From: Niveispirillum sp. SYP-B3756
GTDB lineage: Bacteria; Pseudomonadota; Alphaproteobacteria; Azospirillales; Azospirillaceae
DNA: 64,000 nucleotides
Assembly (NCBI RefSeq): GCF_009495745.1
Contig: NZ_WIDQ01000009.1
Coordinates: 104,915 to 168,914, forward strand
Direction of reading: 5' to 3'
Below, piece after piece: positions 8,358 through 17,950 of the stretch (the stretch's first letter is position 1; each line of letters starts with the position of its first letter). Below the pieces are notes generated by a model. That model did no database searches and was not told where the DNA came from. It saw only the letters and a list, made by a program, of their open reading frames with translations. A program made the translations under genes and the position numbers.

Positions 8358-9533
8358 GTGCAGAACAAACCCCTTACCGTTATTTTCATCACCATCCTGC
8401 TGGATGCCATGGGCATCGGCCTGATCTTCCCCATCCTGCCGACCCTTTTGCAGTCTGTCAGCCCGCAGGCCGATATCGCGCCGCTGCTGGGTCTGCTGGC
8501 GGCCCTTTTCGCCTTGATGCAGTTTTTCTGCGCACCTCTGCTGGGGGTGCTTGCCGACCGGTTCGGGCGGCGGCCGGTTTTGCTGCTGTCCCTGGCCGGG
8601 GCAAGCATCAATTATCTGTTCCTTGCCGGCGCCGACAGCCTGTGGATGCTGTTTCTCGGCCGTGCCATTGCCGGGCTGACGGCGGCCAATATGCCGGTTG
8701 CCGCCGCCCTGATCAGCGATCTGTCGCCGGCGGCGGAACGGCCCCGGCTTTTCGGGCGGCTGAACGCCATGTTCGGCATCGGCTTCATTCTGGGGCCGAT
8801 GCTGGGCGGCCTGCTGGGGGATCACGCGCTGCGGCTGCCATTCCTGGCGGCCGCCCTGCTGACGGGCGGGAACCTGCTGCTGGCCATGGTCTTGCTGCCC
8901 TCCCCCCCGCGCCCGGCGGCGATGAAGGCCCCAAGCCCCCCGTTGAACCCGCTGGCCCCCCTGCGCCAAGCCCTGCTGGCCAAGGGGTTACTGCCCCTCA
9001 TCGCCATTTTCTTCATCTTCAGCGCCACGGGGGAGGCTTACGGCGTCTGCTGGGCCCTGTGGGGCCACGACACGTTCCACTGGAACGGCTTCTGGATCGG
9101 CCTTTCGCTGGGCTGCTTTGGTCTGTGTCAGACGCTGGCCCAGATGTTCCTGCCCGGCCCCGCTGTGCGGCTTCTGGGGGAGCGCGCCACCATCCTGCTG
9201 GGCTCTGCCTGTTTCTGTCTGGCCCTGCTGGTCATGGCCCTGGCGCGGCAGGGCTGGTTGATCTTCGCCATCATGCCCCTCTTCTCTTTGGGCGGCATCG
9301 GCACCCCGGCCCTGCAGGCGCTGGCAACCCGGCAGGTGGATGACGCCCGCCAGGGCTGGCTGCAAGGTGTGATGGCCGCCGCCATCAGCCTTGCCGCCAT
9401 CCTGGCCCCCGCCGGCTTCTCTGGCCTTTATCTGTTGGTGCAGGCGCAATGGCCGGGGGCGGTGTGGCTGTCGGTCATTTTTCTGCACCTGCTGGGCGCG
9501 CTGCTGGTTCTGCGCCTGCCCCCCATCGGATAG
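8358..9533 (+). CDS. MFS efflux transporter, TetA/TCR type
   Basis: 391 residues with about 12 membrane segments and a GTG start ([16 protein letters not shown]). The first helix carries [13 protein letters not shown], characteristic of the tetracycline-resistance branch of the drug:proton antiporter family. The loop after TM2 has the MFS motif [13 protein letters not shown], at 63-74. [17 protein letters not shown] corresponds to the TM4 motif, and [14 protein letters not shown] near TM5 is the antiporter motif C. No TetR repressor is divergent from it, unlike classical tet genes. The substrate is therefore uncertain; a general drug or metabolite exporter in the inner membrane is likely. Confidence 0.85.
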   Translation: MQNKPLTVIFITILLDAMGIGLIFPILPTLLQSVSPQADIAPLLGLLAALFALMQFFCAPLLGVLADRFGRRPVLLLSLAGASINYLFLAGADSLWMLFLGRAIAGLTAANMPVAAALISDLSPAAERPRLFGRLNAMFGIGFILGPMLGGLLGDHALRLPFLAAALLTGGNLLLAMVLLPSPPRPAAMKAPSPPLNPLAPLRQALLAKGLLPLIAIFFIFSATGEAYGVCWALWGHDTFHWNGFWIGLSLGCFGLCQTLAQMFLPGPAVRLLGERATILLGSACFCLALLVMALARQGWLIFAIMPLFSLGGIGTPALQALATRQVDDARQGWLQGVMAAAISLAAILAPAGFSGLYLLVQAQWPGAVWLSVIFLHLLGALLVLRLPPIG

Positions 9534-9624
9534 GCGGCAAAGCGCTGGTATACCCAAATGCCGGAAGAATCCCTGGGCTATGATTTCACCCTTTGGCGAT
9601 CCGCTCCAAGGGACGGGGGCGGGG

Positions 9625-9656
9625 CTGGCCGTGGATCTGGCGTGATCCGCGGCCAG
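9625..9656 (+). terminator. Imperfect 13-bp hairpin after the MFS gene
   Basis: CTGGCCGTGGATC (9625-9637) pairs with GATCCGCGGCCAG (9644-9656) with one mismatch. It has no T-run, so it is a weak candidate for the end of the MFS transcript. Confidence 0.35.
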
Positions 9657-9690
9657 AGAGCCATCATCCAAAGCGCTTGGCGCCAAAAGC

Positions 9691-9729
9691 AAAAAAGCCG
9701 GCTTCGACATTGTCGAAACCGGCTTTTTT
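9691..9729. terminator. Bidirectional terminator downstream of tRNA-Pro
   Basis: AAAAAAGCCGGCTTCGAC (9691-9708) pairs with GTCGAAACCGGCTTTTTT (9712-9729) with one mismatch, and each strand ends in a run of six T. It lies 2 bases past the 3' CCA of tRNA-Pro on the minus strand and would also stop read-through from the MFS gene. Confidence 0.85.
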
Positions 9730-9731
9730 AT

Positions 9732-9808
9732 TGGTCGGAGTAAGAGGATTCGAACCTCCGGCCTCTGCCTCCCGAAAGCAGCGCTCTACCAGGCTGAGCT
9801 ATACTCCG
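9732..9808 (-). tRNA. tRNA-Pro (anticodon CGG)
   Basis: A 77-nt gene with encoded CCA. Acceptor arms CGGAGTA and TACTCCG, a D stem GCTC/GAGC with AGCCTGGTA loop, anticodon loop TTCGGGA flanked by CTGCT/GGCAG, and a T arm GGAGG-TTCGAAT-CCTCT all pair. It decodes CCG. A strong terminator follows. Confidence 0.96.
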
Positions 9809-9979
9809 TCACTATCACCACCGGACCGTTTTACCGGCTGCCGTTTCGCTGTCGCGTCGTCGGCGCCCCGTGGCGTGGGCGGGTGTATAGCGCTATCGAC
9901 GGAGCATGGCAAGCACTAGATGCAGGTTTTTTGACAAAGGGGGTGCGCATGGCAGCATTGCGCATCCAAGTGCCTGAAA

Positions 9980-10013
9980 GACAAAGAAAAAGGCCGGGCA
10001 TTTGCCCGGCCTT
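9980..10013 (-). terminator. Rho-independent terminator of ispB
   Basis: On the minus strand AAGGCCGGGC and GCCCGGCCTT form a 10-bp stem with a 4-base loop (9990-10013), followed by TTTTTCTTTG. It lies about 30 bases after the ispB stop. Confidence 0.88.
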
Positions 10014-10041
10014 GCACCCTCTCGAACCGATCTGTCGGGGA

Positions 10042-11064
10042 TCAATAGTCGCGGTCGACCACGAAATCCAGCACCTCCAGCAGGGATTGCTTCACCGGGC
10101 TGGTGGGGAACAGGCCCAGCGCATCGCGGGCCATGGCGGCGTAATGGCGAGCCCTTTCCACACTGTCATGCAGGGTATTGTGCTTGGCCATCAGGGCGAT
10201 GGCGCGGTCCAGGTCGCCCTCCTGCTGGTCCATCTCTTCCATGGTGCGGCGCCAGAAGCCCCGCTCCTCCTCATCGCCCCGGCGGAAGGCCAGCACGACG
10301 GGCAGGGTGATCTTACCCTCGCGGAAATCGTCGCCGATATTCTTGCCCAGGCGGGCCTGCACGGCGGAATAATCCAGCACATCATCCACCAACTGGAAGG
10401 CGATGCCCAGATTCATCCCGAAGCTGCGCAGCGCCTCTTCCTCCGCCCCCTTGCGGTCGGCCACCACCGCACCAATGCGGCAGGCGGCGGCGAACAGTTC
10501 CGCCGTCTTGGCCTTGATGACCTCCAGATAGGCTTCTTCGCTGGTTTCCGTGTCGTTGGTGGTGGTGAGCTGCAGCACCTCCCCCTCGGCGATCACGGCG
10601 GACGCGGTGGACAGGATGCGCAGCACATCCAGCGACCCATCCTCCACCATCACCTGGAAGGCGCGGGCGAACAGGAAATCACCGACCAGGACGGAGGATT
10701 TATTGCCGAACACGGCATTGGCGCTGGCCTGACCACGGCGCAGATCGCTTTCATCCACCACATCATCATGCAGCAGGGTGGCCGTGTGCAGGAATTCCAC
10801 GCAGGCCGCCAGCGCCTTATGCCGGTCGCCCTTGTAACCGCACAGGTTGGCGGCGGCCAGCGTCAGCACGGGGCGCAGGCGCTTGCCGCCGCTGGCGATC
10901 AGGTAACCGGCCAGTTGCGGGATCAGCGCCACCGGCGACTGCATCCGGGCGATGATCAGCTCATTCACGGCGGCCAGATCGTCGCTGACCAGCGACACCA
11001 GCTTGTCGAGCGCATCCGAGCCCGGCTTGCGCCGCTTGGAATCAAGGGTGGTCACGGTGGCCAC
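10042..11064 (-). CDS. ispB: Polyprenyl (octaprenyl-type) diphosphate synthase
   Basis: Elongates isoprenoid diphosphates to the long tail of ubiquinone. The two Asp-rich motifs are intact: HDDVVDE (DDVVD about 100-104) with following RRG, and FQLVDDVLDY (DDVLD about 227-231). GGKRLRP at 59-65 binds diphosphate. I chose the GTG at 11064 (MATVTTLDSKRRKPG), which gives 340 residues as in other family members. The ATG at 11080 is out of frame, and longer starts add unrelated sequence. The gene is divergent from DUF2007-trmN6, a pairing common in alphaproteobacteria. The chain length (8 to 10 prenyl units) cannot be read from the sequence. Confidence 0.9.
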   Translation of the reverse strand: MATVTTLDSKRRKPGSDALDKLVSLVSDDLAAVNELIIARMQSPVALIPQLAGYLIASGGKRLRPVLTLAAANLCGYKGDRHKALAACVEFLHTATLLHDDVVDESDLRRGQASANAVFGNKSSVLVGDFLFARAFQVMVEDGSLDVLRILSTASAVIAEGEVLQLTTTNDTETSEEAYLEVIKAKTAELFAAACRIGAVVADRKGAEEEALRSFGMNLGIAFQLVDDVLDYSAVQARLGKNIGDDFREGKITLPVVLAFRRGDEEERGFWRRTMEEMDQQEGDLDRAIALMAKHNTLHDSVERARHYAAMARDALGLFPTSPVKQSLLEVLDFVVDRDY

Positions 11065-11239
11065 GGGTCGGATACTCCATACCAGACAAGCGGAAACAGG
11101 CCCGCGATTGACGGACCCCTGATGGCAGGGGAGCATAGCGGGGGAGGCCGCAGGGTCAAGGCCCGCGCGTGCCATGAATGGGCATGACCGCCCTGAAACT
11201 GTGGCTGGGGGCTGTCGGGCCGGATCGGATGGAGAGGGA

Positions 11240-11458
11240 ATGGACATCATCTTGCGCAGCAACGACCCGGTGGCCCTGGCTTTTGCCCAGGCTTTGCTGG
11301 CTGATTCGGATATCGCCTGTGTCCTGTTGGACCAGCATACCGCCGCCTTGGAGGGTTCCATCGGGGCCATCCCCCGGCGGCTTTGTGTCGCGGATGAGGA
11401 TGCGTCCGAAGCGCGGGATTTGCTGCGGGCGGCGGGGCTGGTCGGGGTGGAGGGCTGA
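11240..11458 (+). CDS. DUF2007 domain protein
   Basis: 72 residues from the ATG at 11240, preceded by GGAGAGGGA. The sequence begins MDIILRSNDPVALAFAQALL and has the ferredoxin-like pattern of DUF2007, with a central strand CVLLDQ and a C-terminal IPRRLCVADEDASEARDLL. The family is annotated only as putative signal-transducing or prokaryotic RING-associated. It sits upstream of trmN6, and this co-location is frequent. The second base after its TGA begins a four-hairpin repeat. Confidence 0.8.
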   Translation: MDIILRSNDPVALAFAQALLADSDIACVLLDQHTAALEGSIGAIPRRLCVADEDASEARDLLRAAGLVGVEG

Positions 11459-11459
11459 C

Positions 11460-11562
11460 GCCAACCTGCCTTTGGGCAGATTGGCGGTTGGCGACCGCCA
11501 GCCCGCCGCACGTGCGGCGCCAAGCCAAGGGCGCGGACGCGCCCGCCCGGCGATTGAGGGGG
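11460..11562 (+). repeat. Four-hairpin repeat element, copy A
   Basis: Four successive stems: 11460-11485 (GCCAA-CTGCC / GGCAG-TTGGC), 11482-11500 (TGGCGGT / ACCGCCA, sharing four bases with the first), 11505-11518 (GCCGCA / TGCGGC) and 11529-11544 (GGGCGCG / CGCGCCC). The linker CCAAGCCAAG lies between stems 3 and 4, and the tail CCCGGCGATTGAGGGG follows. Related copies are at 22113-22214 (minus) and 33873-33972. This copy lies between DUF2007 and trmN6, and its tail also provides the G-rich leader of trmN6. Confidence 0.75.
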
Positions 11563-11574
11563 ATTGTTACAACA

Positions 11575-12345
11575 GTGAACGGGCGTGACATATATATAGG
11601 TGTGGCGGATGCCGCCCCGGTGGCCCTGCTGGGCGGGCGTGTGAAGCTGTATCTGCCGGAAAAGGGCTATCGCGCCGCCATTGATCCGGTGCTGCTGGCG
11701 GCGGCTGTGCCGGCCGAACCGGGGCAGCAGGTGCTGGATCTGGGTTGTGGTGCCGGCGCGGCGTTATTGTGTCTGGCGGCGCGCTGTGCCGATGTGGCGC
11801 TGACCGGGCTGGACATTCAGGCTGACGCGGTGCGCTGGGCCGGGGCCGGCATTGCGGCCGGCGGCTGGGCCGACCGGGCGCGCGTGGTGCCGGGCGATGT
11901 GGCGGATATTGCCGCCTCCGGGCTGGCGCCCAACAGTTTCGATCATGTGATGACCAACCCGCCCTTCTGGGAGCTGGGGCGGCACAGCGCCTCTCCCGTC
12001 GCCGGCAAGGCCGCCAGCCATGGGGAGGGGGCGGGCGATCTGACCGGTTTCATCCAGGCCGCTTTGCGCCTGTTGAAAAGCGGCGGCAGCCTGACGGTGA
12101 TTTTTCCAGCCGTTCGGCTGGCCAGCCTGCTGGCGTTGATGGAAGGAAGGTTCGGCGATATCGCCGTGCTGCCGCTCTGGCCCCGTGCCGGCGTGGCCGC
12201 GAAACGGGTGATTGTGCAGGGTCGGCGCGACCGTAAATCGCCATTGCGCCTGCTGCCCGGTCTGGTGCTACATGGGCCGGGCCAGACCTACACGCCAGAG
12301 ACAGAGGCGATTTTGCGCGACGCCGCCCCGCTGCCGCTGTCGTGA
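11575..12345 (+). CDS. tRNA1(Val) A37 N6-methyltransferase-type SAM enzyme
   Basis: A class I SAM-dependent methyltransferase of the TrmN6/YfiC type. VLDLGCGAGAALL (about 53-65) binds SAM, LTGLDIQADAV is motif II, and the catalytic NPPF of N6-adenine methylases is in MTNPPFWELG (about 126-129). KLYLPEKGYRAAIDPVLLAA upstream is typical of TrmN6-like proteins. I take the GTG at 11575, which gives 256 residues. The frame is open to 11488, but that part is the hairpin repeat rather than protein-like. It would modify adenine 37 of tRNA-Val; a rRNA target remains possible. Confidence 0.85.
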   Translation: MNGRDIYIGVADAAPVALLGGRVKLYLPEKGYRAAIDPVLLAAAVPAEPGQQVLDLGCGAGAALLCLAARCADVALTGLDIQADAVRWAGAGIAAGGWADRARVVPGDVADIAASGLAPNSFDHVMTNPPFWELGRHSASPVAGKAASHGEGAGDLTGFIQAALRLLKSGGSLTVIFPAVRLASLLALMEGRFGDIAVLPLWPRAGVAAKRVIVQGRRDRKSPLRLLPGLVLHGPGQTYTPETEAILRDAAPLPLS

Positions 12346-12381
12346 AGGGGGGCGGGCCGCGATCAGCCCACCCCCGAACCC

Positions 12382-13566
<1,185 letters not shown>

Positions 13567-13568
<2 letters not shown>

Positions 13569-14202
13569 AGAGAGTTAAGGCCAATTGTTGGGAAACAGGT
13601 GCAAAAGAACGCCGGTGATGGGGGGTCGCACCCAGTGTTTTAATGGCCGCGCGATGCTGGGCTGTGCCGTACCCCTGGTTCCGTTCCCAACCATATCCGG
13701 GGTATTCCAGCGCCAATTGCCCCATCATCTTGTCCCGCGTCACCTTGGCGATGATGGAGGCGGCGGCGATGGACAGTGACAATGCATCGCCATTCACCAA
13801 TGTTTGCACGGCACAGGGCAGGGGCGGGCGCTGATTGCCATCCACCAGCGCCATTGCCGGCATTTTGCCCGTCATCGCCGCCAAACCGTCCACGGCGCGG
13901 CGCATAGCCAGGAAGGTGGCCTGGAGAATATTGATCTCATCAATTTCCGCCACGCTGGCGATGCCGACGCCATAGGGGGCGTTTTGGCAGATCAGCGCGA
14001 ACAGGGCTTCGCGCTTGGCCTGCTTCACCACCTTGCTGTCATCAATGCCGGCGCACCAGTCCGGGATGCCGCCGCTACAGGGCAGCAGCACGGCGGCGGC
14101 AACCACGGGGCCGGCCAGCGGGCCGCGCCCGGCTTCGTCAACGCCGCAGACGGGGAAGGTTTCGGCATGGCCGAGGCGGATTTCATAGGACAGGTCAGGC
14201 AT
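13567..14202 (-). CDS. rnhB: Ribonuclease HII
   Basis: Cleaves the RNA strand of RNA/DNA hybrids, including single ribonucleotides in DNA. 211 residues from the ATG at 14202 (MPDLSYEIRL); the open frame continues upstream but loses similarity. GVDEAGRGPLAGPV at 20-33 has the Asp and Glu of the active site, with the remaining Asp residues in GIDDSK (52-57) and ALVDGN (near 111). SIIAKVTRDKMM and YGWERNQGYGT complete the family signature. It is upstream of ccrM with a 93-base gap full of GANTC sites, and divergent from hemN. Confidence 0.94.
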
Positions 14203-14260
14203 GGCGCTGGTGTCGCAGAAGCACGCGGCGGGCGCAAGGGGGCTTGGTTTTGGATGGCGA

Positions 14261-14274
14261 TTGCGCTGGATCAA
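14261..14274 (+). promoter_or_regulatory. FNR/FixK-type box upstream of hemN
   Basis: TTGCGCTGGATCAA fits the FixK/FNR half-site rule TTG(A/C)-N6-(T/G)CAA. Its centre is about 71 bases before the hemN ATG, which would place it near -41 of a start site with a 30-base leader. HemN works without oxygen, so control by an oxygen-sensing CRP/FNR regulator is plausible. The strength of this single match is moderate. Confidence 0.55.
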
Positions 14275-14338
14275 AGCGCGGATATGTCGGCGGGCGCATG
14301 GTACGGCCACAATCGTTCCCTCGCTGTCAGGGCCCATC

Positions 14339-15703
14339 ATGCATCCCGATCTCGTCGCCAAATATCGTCACCAGCGGGTTCCCCGGTACACGTCTTACCC
14401 GGCCTCCCCGCATTTCGCCCCCTCGGTGACGTCGGAGACCTATCGCGGTTGGTTGCGACGGCTGGACACGACGTCCACCCTGTCGCTTTACCTGCATGTG
14501 CCCTTCTGCCGGACCATGTGCTGGTATTGCGGCTGCCATACCAGCGTCGTCCGCCATGAAGATCCCGTCTGGGCCTATCTGGCGGCAATGACGACGGAGA
14601 TGCGCACCGTGGCCGCCCTGCTGCCGCAGGGCGAACAGGGCGGGCCTGCGGTGCGGCATGTGCATTTCGGCGGCGGCACCCCGACCTTGATGCCGGCCGA
14701 CGCCATGCGGTCGCTGATGGCGGAGATGCGCACGCGGTTCAATATCGCGCCCGATGCCGAACTGGCGGTGGAGATCGACCCGCGTACCTTGCTGCCGGAG
14801 ATGATCCAGGCGCTGGGCGATACCGGTTTCACCCGCGCCTCGCTGGGGGTGCAGAGCTTTGACCCGGCGGTGCAGGCGGCCATTAACCGCATCCAGCCGC
14901 CGGGGCTGACCCGCGCGGCGGTCCAGGGGCTGCGGGGGGCCGGCATCCAGGCCATCAATCTGGACCTGATCTATGGTCTGCCGCGCCAGACGGTGGCGAG
15001 TTGCGTTGATACGGTGCGCCAGGCGGTGGCGCTGTCGCCTGACCGGCTGTCCATTTTCGGCTACGCCCATATGCCCGGTTTCAAGGCGCATCAGGCCCGC
15101 ATCAACGAGGCGGATTTGCCCGATGCCGATGCACGGATGGCGCAGAATCTGGCCATTGAGCAGACCTTGCTGGATGAAGGCTATGTGCGGATCGGCCTGG
15201 ACCATTTCGCTAAGCCGGATGATCCCATCGCGCTGGCCGCCGCCAATGGCACCTTGCGGCGCAATTTCCAGGGCTACACCACCGATGCGGCCGATGCGTT
15301 GCTGGGCTTTGGTGCCTCGGCCATCGGGCGGTTGCCGCAGGGTTATGTGGCCAATGTGCTGCCGGTACCGGCCTATATGAAATCGGTGGAGGATACCGGG
15401 CTGGCGGTGGCGCGTGGATATCGCATGACCCTGGATGACCGGATGCGGGCGGCCCTGATCGAACGGCTGATGTGCCATTTCAGCGTCGATCTGGCCGAAC
15501 TGGCGGCTGAACATGGGCTGCACCCGGACAGCATCATGCCGGAGGGGCCGGCCCTATCGGCGCTGCTGGCCGATGGGGTGGCGGAACTGCATGGCCATCG
15601 GATCAGCGTGCCGGAAAGCGCCCGCCCCCTGGTGCGCAGCGTGGCCGCCCTGTTCGATGCCCATCTGGACCCGGAGAGCGGGCGGCACAGCAAGGCGATT
15701 TGA
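14339..15703 (+). CDS. hemN: Oxygen-independent coproporphyrinogen III dehydrogenase (HemN)
   Basis: A radical SAM enzyme that oxidatively decarboxylates coproporphyrinogen III to protoporphyrinogen IX without oxygen. 454 residues from the ATG at 14339. The cluster motif CRTMCWYCGC sits at 57-66 after YLHVPF, with the extra Cys typical of true HemN rather than HemW. The N-terminal RVPRYTSYPASPHF is the HemN trip-wire region, and the C-terminal HemN domain follows. HFGGGTPTLM and VEIDPRTL are SAM-binding segments. It is divergent from rnhB, with a FixK/FNR-like box between. Confidence 0.95.
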   Translation: MHPDLVAKYRHQRVPRYTSYPASPHFAPSVTSETYRGWLRRLDTTSTLSLYLHVPFCRTMCWYCGCHTSVVRHEDPVWAYLAAMTTEMRTVAALLPQGEQGGPAVRHVHFGGGTPTLMPADAMRSLMAEMRTRFNIAPDAELAVEIDPRTLLPEMIQALGDTGFTRASLGVQSFDPAVQAAINRIQPPGLTRAAVQGLRGAGIQAINLDLIYGLPRQTVASCVDTVRQAVALSPDRLSIFGYAHMPGFKAHQARINEADLPDADARMAQNLAIEQTLLDEGYVRIGLDHFAKPDDPIALAAANGTLRRNFQGYTTDAADALLGFGASAIGRLPQGYVANVLPVPAYMKSVEDTGLAVARGYRMTLDDRMRAALIERLMCHFSVDLAELAAEHGLHPDSIMPEGPALSALLADGVAELHGHRISVPESARPLVRSVAALFDAHLDPESGRHSKAI

Positions 15704-15768
15704 TAAAGAGGGTAAGGCAGAAGGCTTCTGGGCACACCTCCATAAATTCCTTCTTTTTCATATACCTA

Positions 15769-15843
15769 ACCGTCATTCCTGCGAAGGCGGGAATCCATAC
15801 GACAACGCAGATTTTGGATTCCCGCCTTCGCGGGAATGACGGT
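15769..15843. repeat. REP-type palindrome, 29-bp arms
   Basis: Arms at 15769-15797 and 15815-15843 pair with one mismatch around a 17-base loop and contain the GCGAAGGCGGGAATCC core seen as a dispersed repeat in many proteobacteria. It lies between the 3' ends of convergent hemN and yeiH-like genes, where it may act as a transcript end. Its core is related to, but distinct from, the GCGAAGGCCGGGGTCC palindrome inside the MITE copies. Confidence 0.8.
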
Positions 15844-15889
15844 GGTGAAATGATGAGGCGTCGTGAAAGCACGACTTTCTGGGGGGTAT

Positions 15890-16885
15890 TTACGGCTGCA
15901 CGATCCAGATCAGGCCCAGGGCCAGCCCCACCAGGGCCAGCAATGACAGGGATGCGGCGGCCAGCACCCGGCCGCCGCCCTGGGCCAAGCCCCGCAGATT
16001 GATGGAAAGCCCCAGCGCCGCCATGGCCCACAGGGTCAGCCCGTGGGCAACTTCACCCACCGGGGCGGCCAGCCCGTCTGGCACCAGACCGGCGGCGCGC
16101 AGCCCGGCCAGGGCGGCGAAACCGATGATGAACCAGGGCAGCAGCGGCGGGCGGCCCTGGCTGGGCAGGTTATGGCGGCGGTGCAGCAGCGTCAGGCCCA
16201 GGCTCACCGGTCCCAGCATCACCACCCGCGCCAGCTTCACCAACGTCGCCATATGCAGGCTGAGCGCGCCGGTCAGCGCGGTGGCGGCGGCCACCTGCGG
16301 CACGGCATAGACGGTCAGGCCCGCCAGCACGCCATACCGCAATTCCCCCATCCCCGGCAGAAACAGCGCCAGCGGCAGCAGCAAGACCGCCCCGATGCCC
16401 AGCAGGGCGGTGAAGGTCAAGGCCGTCGCCACTTCCTGTTCAGAGGCGGCAACCACCGGGGCGGCAGCGGCGATGGCGCTGTTGCCGCAGATGGAATTGC
16501 CGCAGGCCACCAGCAGGGCCAACCGGTGCCCCAGCCCGCAGCCCCGCCCGATGCCGTAACCGATCAGCAGCGACAGCCCCACCAGCAGGGCAATGCCGCC
16601 CAGCAGCAGCGGCCCGGCGGCCAGCATAGCGCGGCTGTCCAGCGTGGCCCCCAGCAGCACCACCGCCAGTTCCAGGGGCCGTTTCGCCGCCAGATGGATG
16701 CCGGTTTCCAGCCCCCCCATCTGCGGCTTCACGCTGCGGATGCCGGCCCCGATCAGGATGGCCAGGATCAAGCCATCCAGCGGCAACCAATGATGCAGGC
16801 CCAGGGCCGCCAGCGCCACGGCGGCAGCGGCACCCATGCCGGGCAGGCTGGGCAAGGGCAGGGGGCGGGCGGATAGGGTCAGCAT
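15890..16885 (-). CDS. YeiH-family putative sulfate/anion exporter
   Basis: 331 residues from the ATG at 16885 (MLTLSARPLPLPSLPGMGAA), with about ten membrane segments. The family signature is present: ILIGAGIRS, LETGIHLAAKRPLELAVVLLG, ACGNSICGNSAIAAAAPVV and LTVYAVPQVAAAT. UPF0324/YeiH proteins are inner-membrane proteins; some relatives export sulfate or sulfite during taurine or sulfonate use. The gene diverges from a LysR regulator, exactly as yeiH and yeiE do in enterobacteria. The transported anion here is not proven. Confidence 0.85.
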   Translation of the reverse strand: MLTLSARPLPLPSLPGMGAAAAVALAALGLHHWLPLDGLILAILIGAGIRSVKPQMGGLETGIHLAAKRPLELAVVLLGATLDSRAMLAAGPLLLGGIALLVGLSLLIGYGIGRGCGLGHRLALLVACGNSICGNSAIAAAAPVVAASEQEVATALTFTALLGIGAVLLLPLALFLPGMGELRYGVLAGLTVYAVPQVAAATALTGALSLHMATLVKLARVVMLGPVSLGLTLLHRRHNLPSQGRPPLLPWFIIGFAALAGLRAAGLVPDGLAAPVGEVAHGLTLWAMAALGLSINLRGLAQGGGRVLAAASLSLLALVGLALGLIWIVQP

Positions 16886-16982
16886 GGCACGGGACCGGGG
16901 CTCGTTTTCCTGTCTCCACCCTGCGCCCCTGCTTTTAAGCAATCCAACGAATGATATTTCTTGATATGATCGATAAAACCGA

Positions 16983-17882
16983 ATGATTGGCCAATCCATG
17001 ACCCTGGAACAATTGCGCATCTTCCTGGCGGTGGCGGAACGGGAGCATGTGACCCGTGCGGCCGAGGCGCTGCATCTGACGCAATCCGCCGTCAGTGCCG
17101 CCATCCGCGCGCTGGAGGAACGGCACGGTGTGACCTTGCTGCACCGGGTGGGGCGTCGGGTGGAACTGACCCCGGCGGGCCGCGCCTTTCAGGGGGAGGC
17201 GGCGGGCGTGCTGGCGCGGGTGCAGGCAGCCGAACAGGTGCTGGCCGATCTGGCCGGCTTGCGAAGTGGCAGCCTCTCCATCGGGGCCAGCCAGACGGTG
17301 GCCTCCTATTGGTTGCCGCGATATCTGGTGCGGTTCCGCCAGCTTTATCCCGGCGTAGAGCCGCATCTGGCCGTGGGCAACAGTGATGCCGTCGCCCATT
17401 GGGTGCTGGAGGGCAAGGCCGAGCTGGGCGTGGTGGAAGGCGATGTGGATGATGTGGCCTTGCAGGTGACGCCCGTGGCGGATGACCGGCTGACCATCGT
17501 GGTTGCCCCCGGTCACCCCTGGGTCGGGCCGCATGTGGCGGGGATCGCGTTCGATCCCGCCAGCACCGCCTGGGTGATGCGCGAACCCGGTTCCGGCACC
17601 CGTGCGGCCTTTACCGCCGCCTTGCCCCGGCTGGGGCTGACGCTGGAACGGCTGACGGTGGCGCTGGAACTGCCGTCGAATGAGGCTGTTTGCGCAGCGG
17701 TGCAGGCGGGTGCCGGTGCGGCGGCCCTGTCGGTGCATGTGGTGGCCCCGCTGATCGCCGCCGGGCGGCTGGCTGCCGTAGGCCCCAGCTTGCCGGCCCG
17801 GCGTTTCAGCCTGATCCAGCATCGGGAACGCTACCGCACCCGTGCGGTGCAGGCATTCAGCGACCTGTTGCAGGCCGGATAG
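16983..17882 (+). CDS. LysR-family regulator (YeiE-like)
   Basis: 299 residues (or 294 from the ATG at 16998, MTLEQLRIFLAV). The N-terminal winged helix-turn-helix is classic: VTRAAEALHLTQSAVSAAIR with the turn at residues 30-50. The rest is a periplasmic-binding-protein-like effector domain (GSLSIGASQTVASYWLP onwards). It diverges from the YeiH-like exporter; the 97-base gap between them is AT-rich (GATATTTCTTGATATGATCG) and likely holds the LysR box. It would therefore activate or repress the exporter. The effector is unknown. Confidence 0.9.
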   Translation: MIGQSMTLEQLRIFLAVAEREHVTRAAEALHLTQSAVSAAIRALEERHGVTLLHRVGRRVELTPAGRAFQGEAAGVLARVQAAEQVLADLAGLRSGSLSIGASQTVASYWLPRYLVRFRQLYPGVEPHLAVGNSDAVAHWVLEGKAELGVVEGDVDDVALQVTPVADDRLTIVVAPGHPWVGPHVAGIAFDPASTAWVMREPGSGTRAAFTAALPRLGLTLERLTVALELPSNEAVCAAVQAGAGAAALSVHVVAPLIAAGRLAAVGPSLPARRFSLIQHRERYRTRAVQAFSDLLQAG

Positions 17883-17950
17883 CGGGTGGACAGGGAGGGG
17901 AGTGCTGGGCATTGTGCGGGCAGGCAACAATGTCACCAAAGTGTCATAAA

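Noticed and set aside
8358..9533. Naming the MFS gene as a true tetracycline-resistance gene (tetA)
   Set aside because: Motifs fit the TCR branch but there is no divergent tetR, and alphaproteobacterial relatives with unknown substrates are common.
15769..15843. REP palindrome as a member of the four-hairpin family
   Set aside because: It lacks the AGCCAAG linker and TGAGGG tail; it is a simple single-stem REP with a different core.
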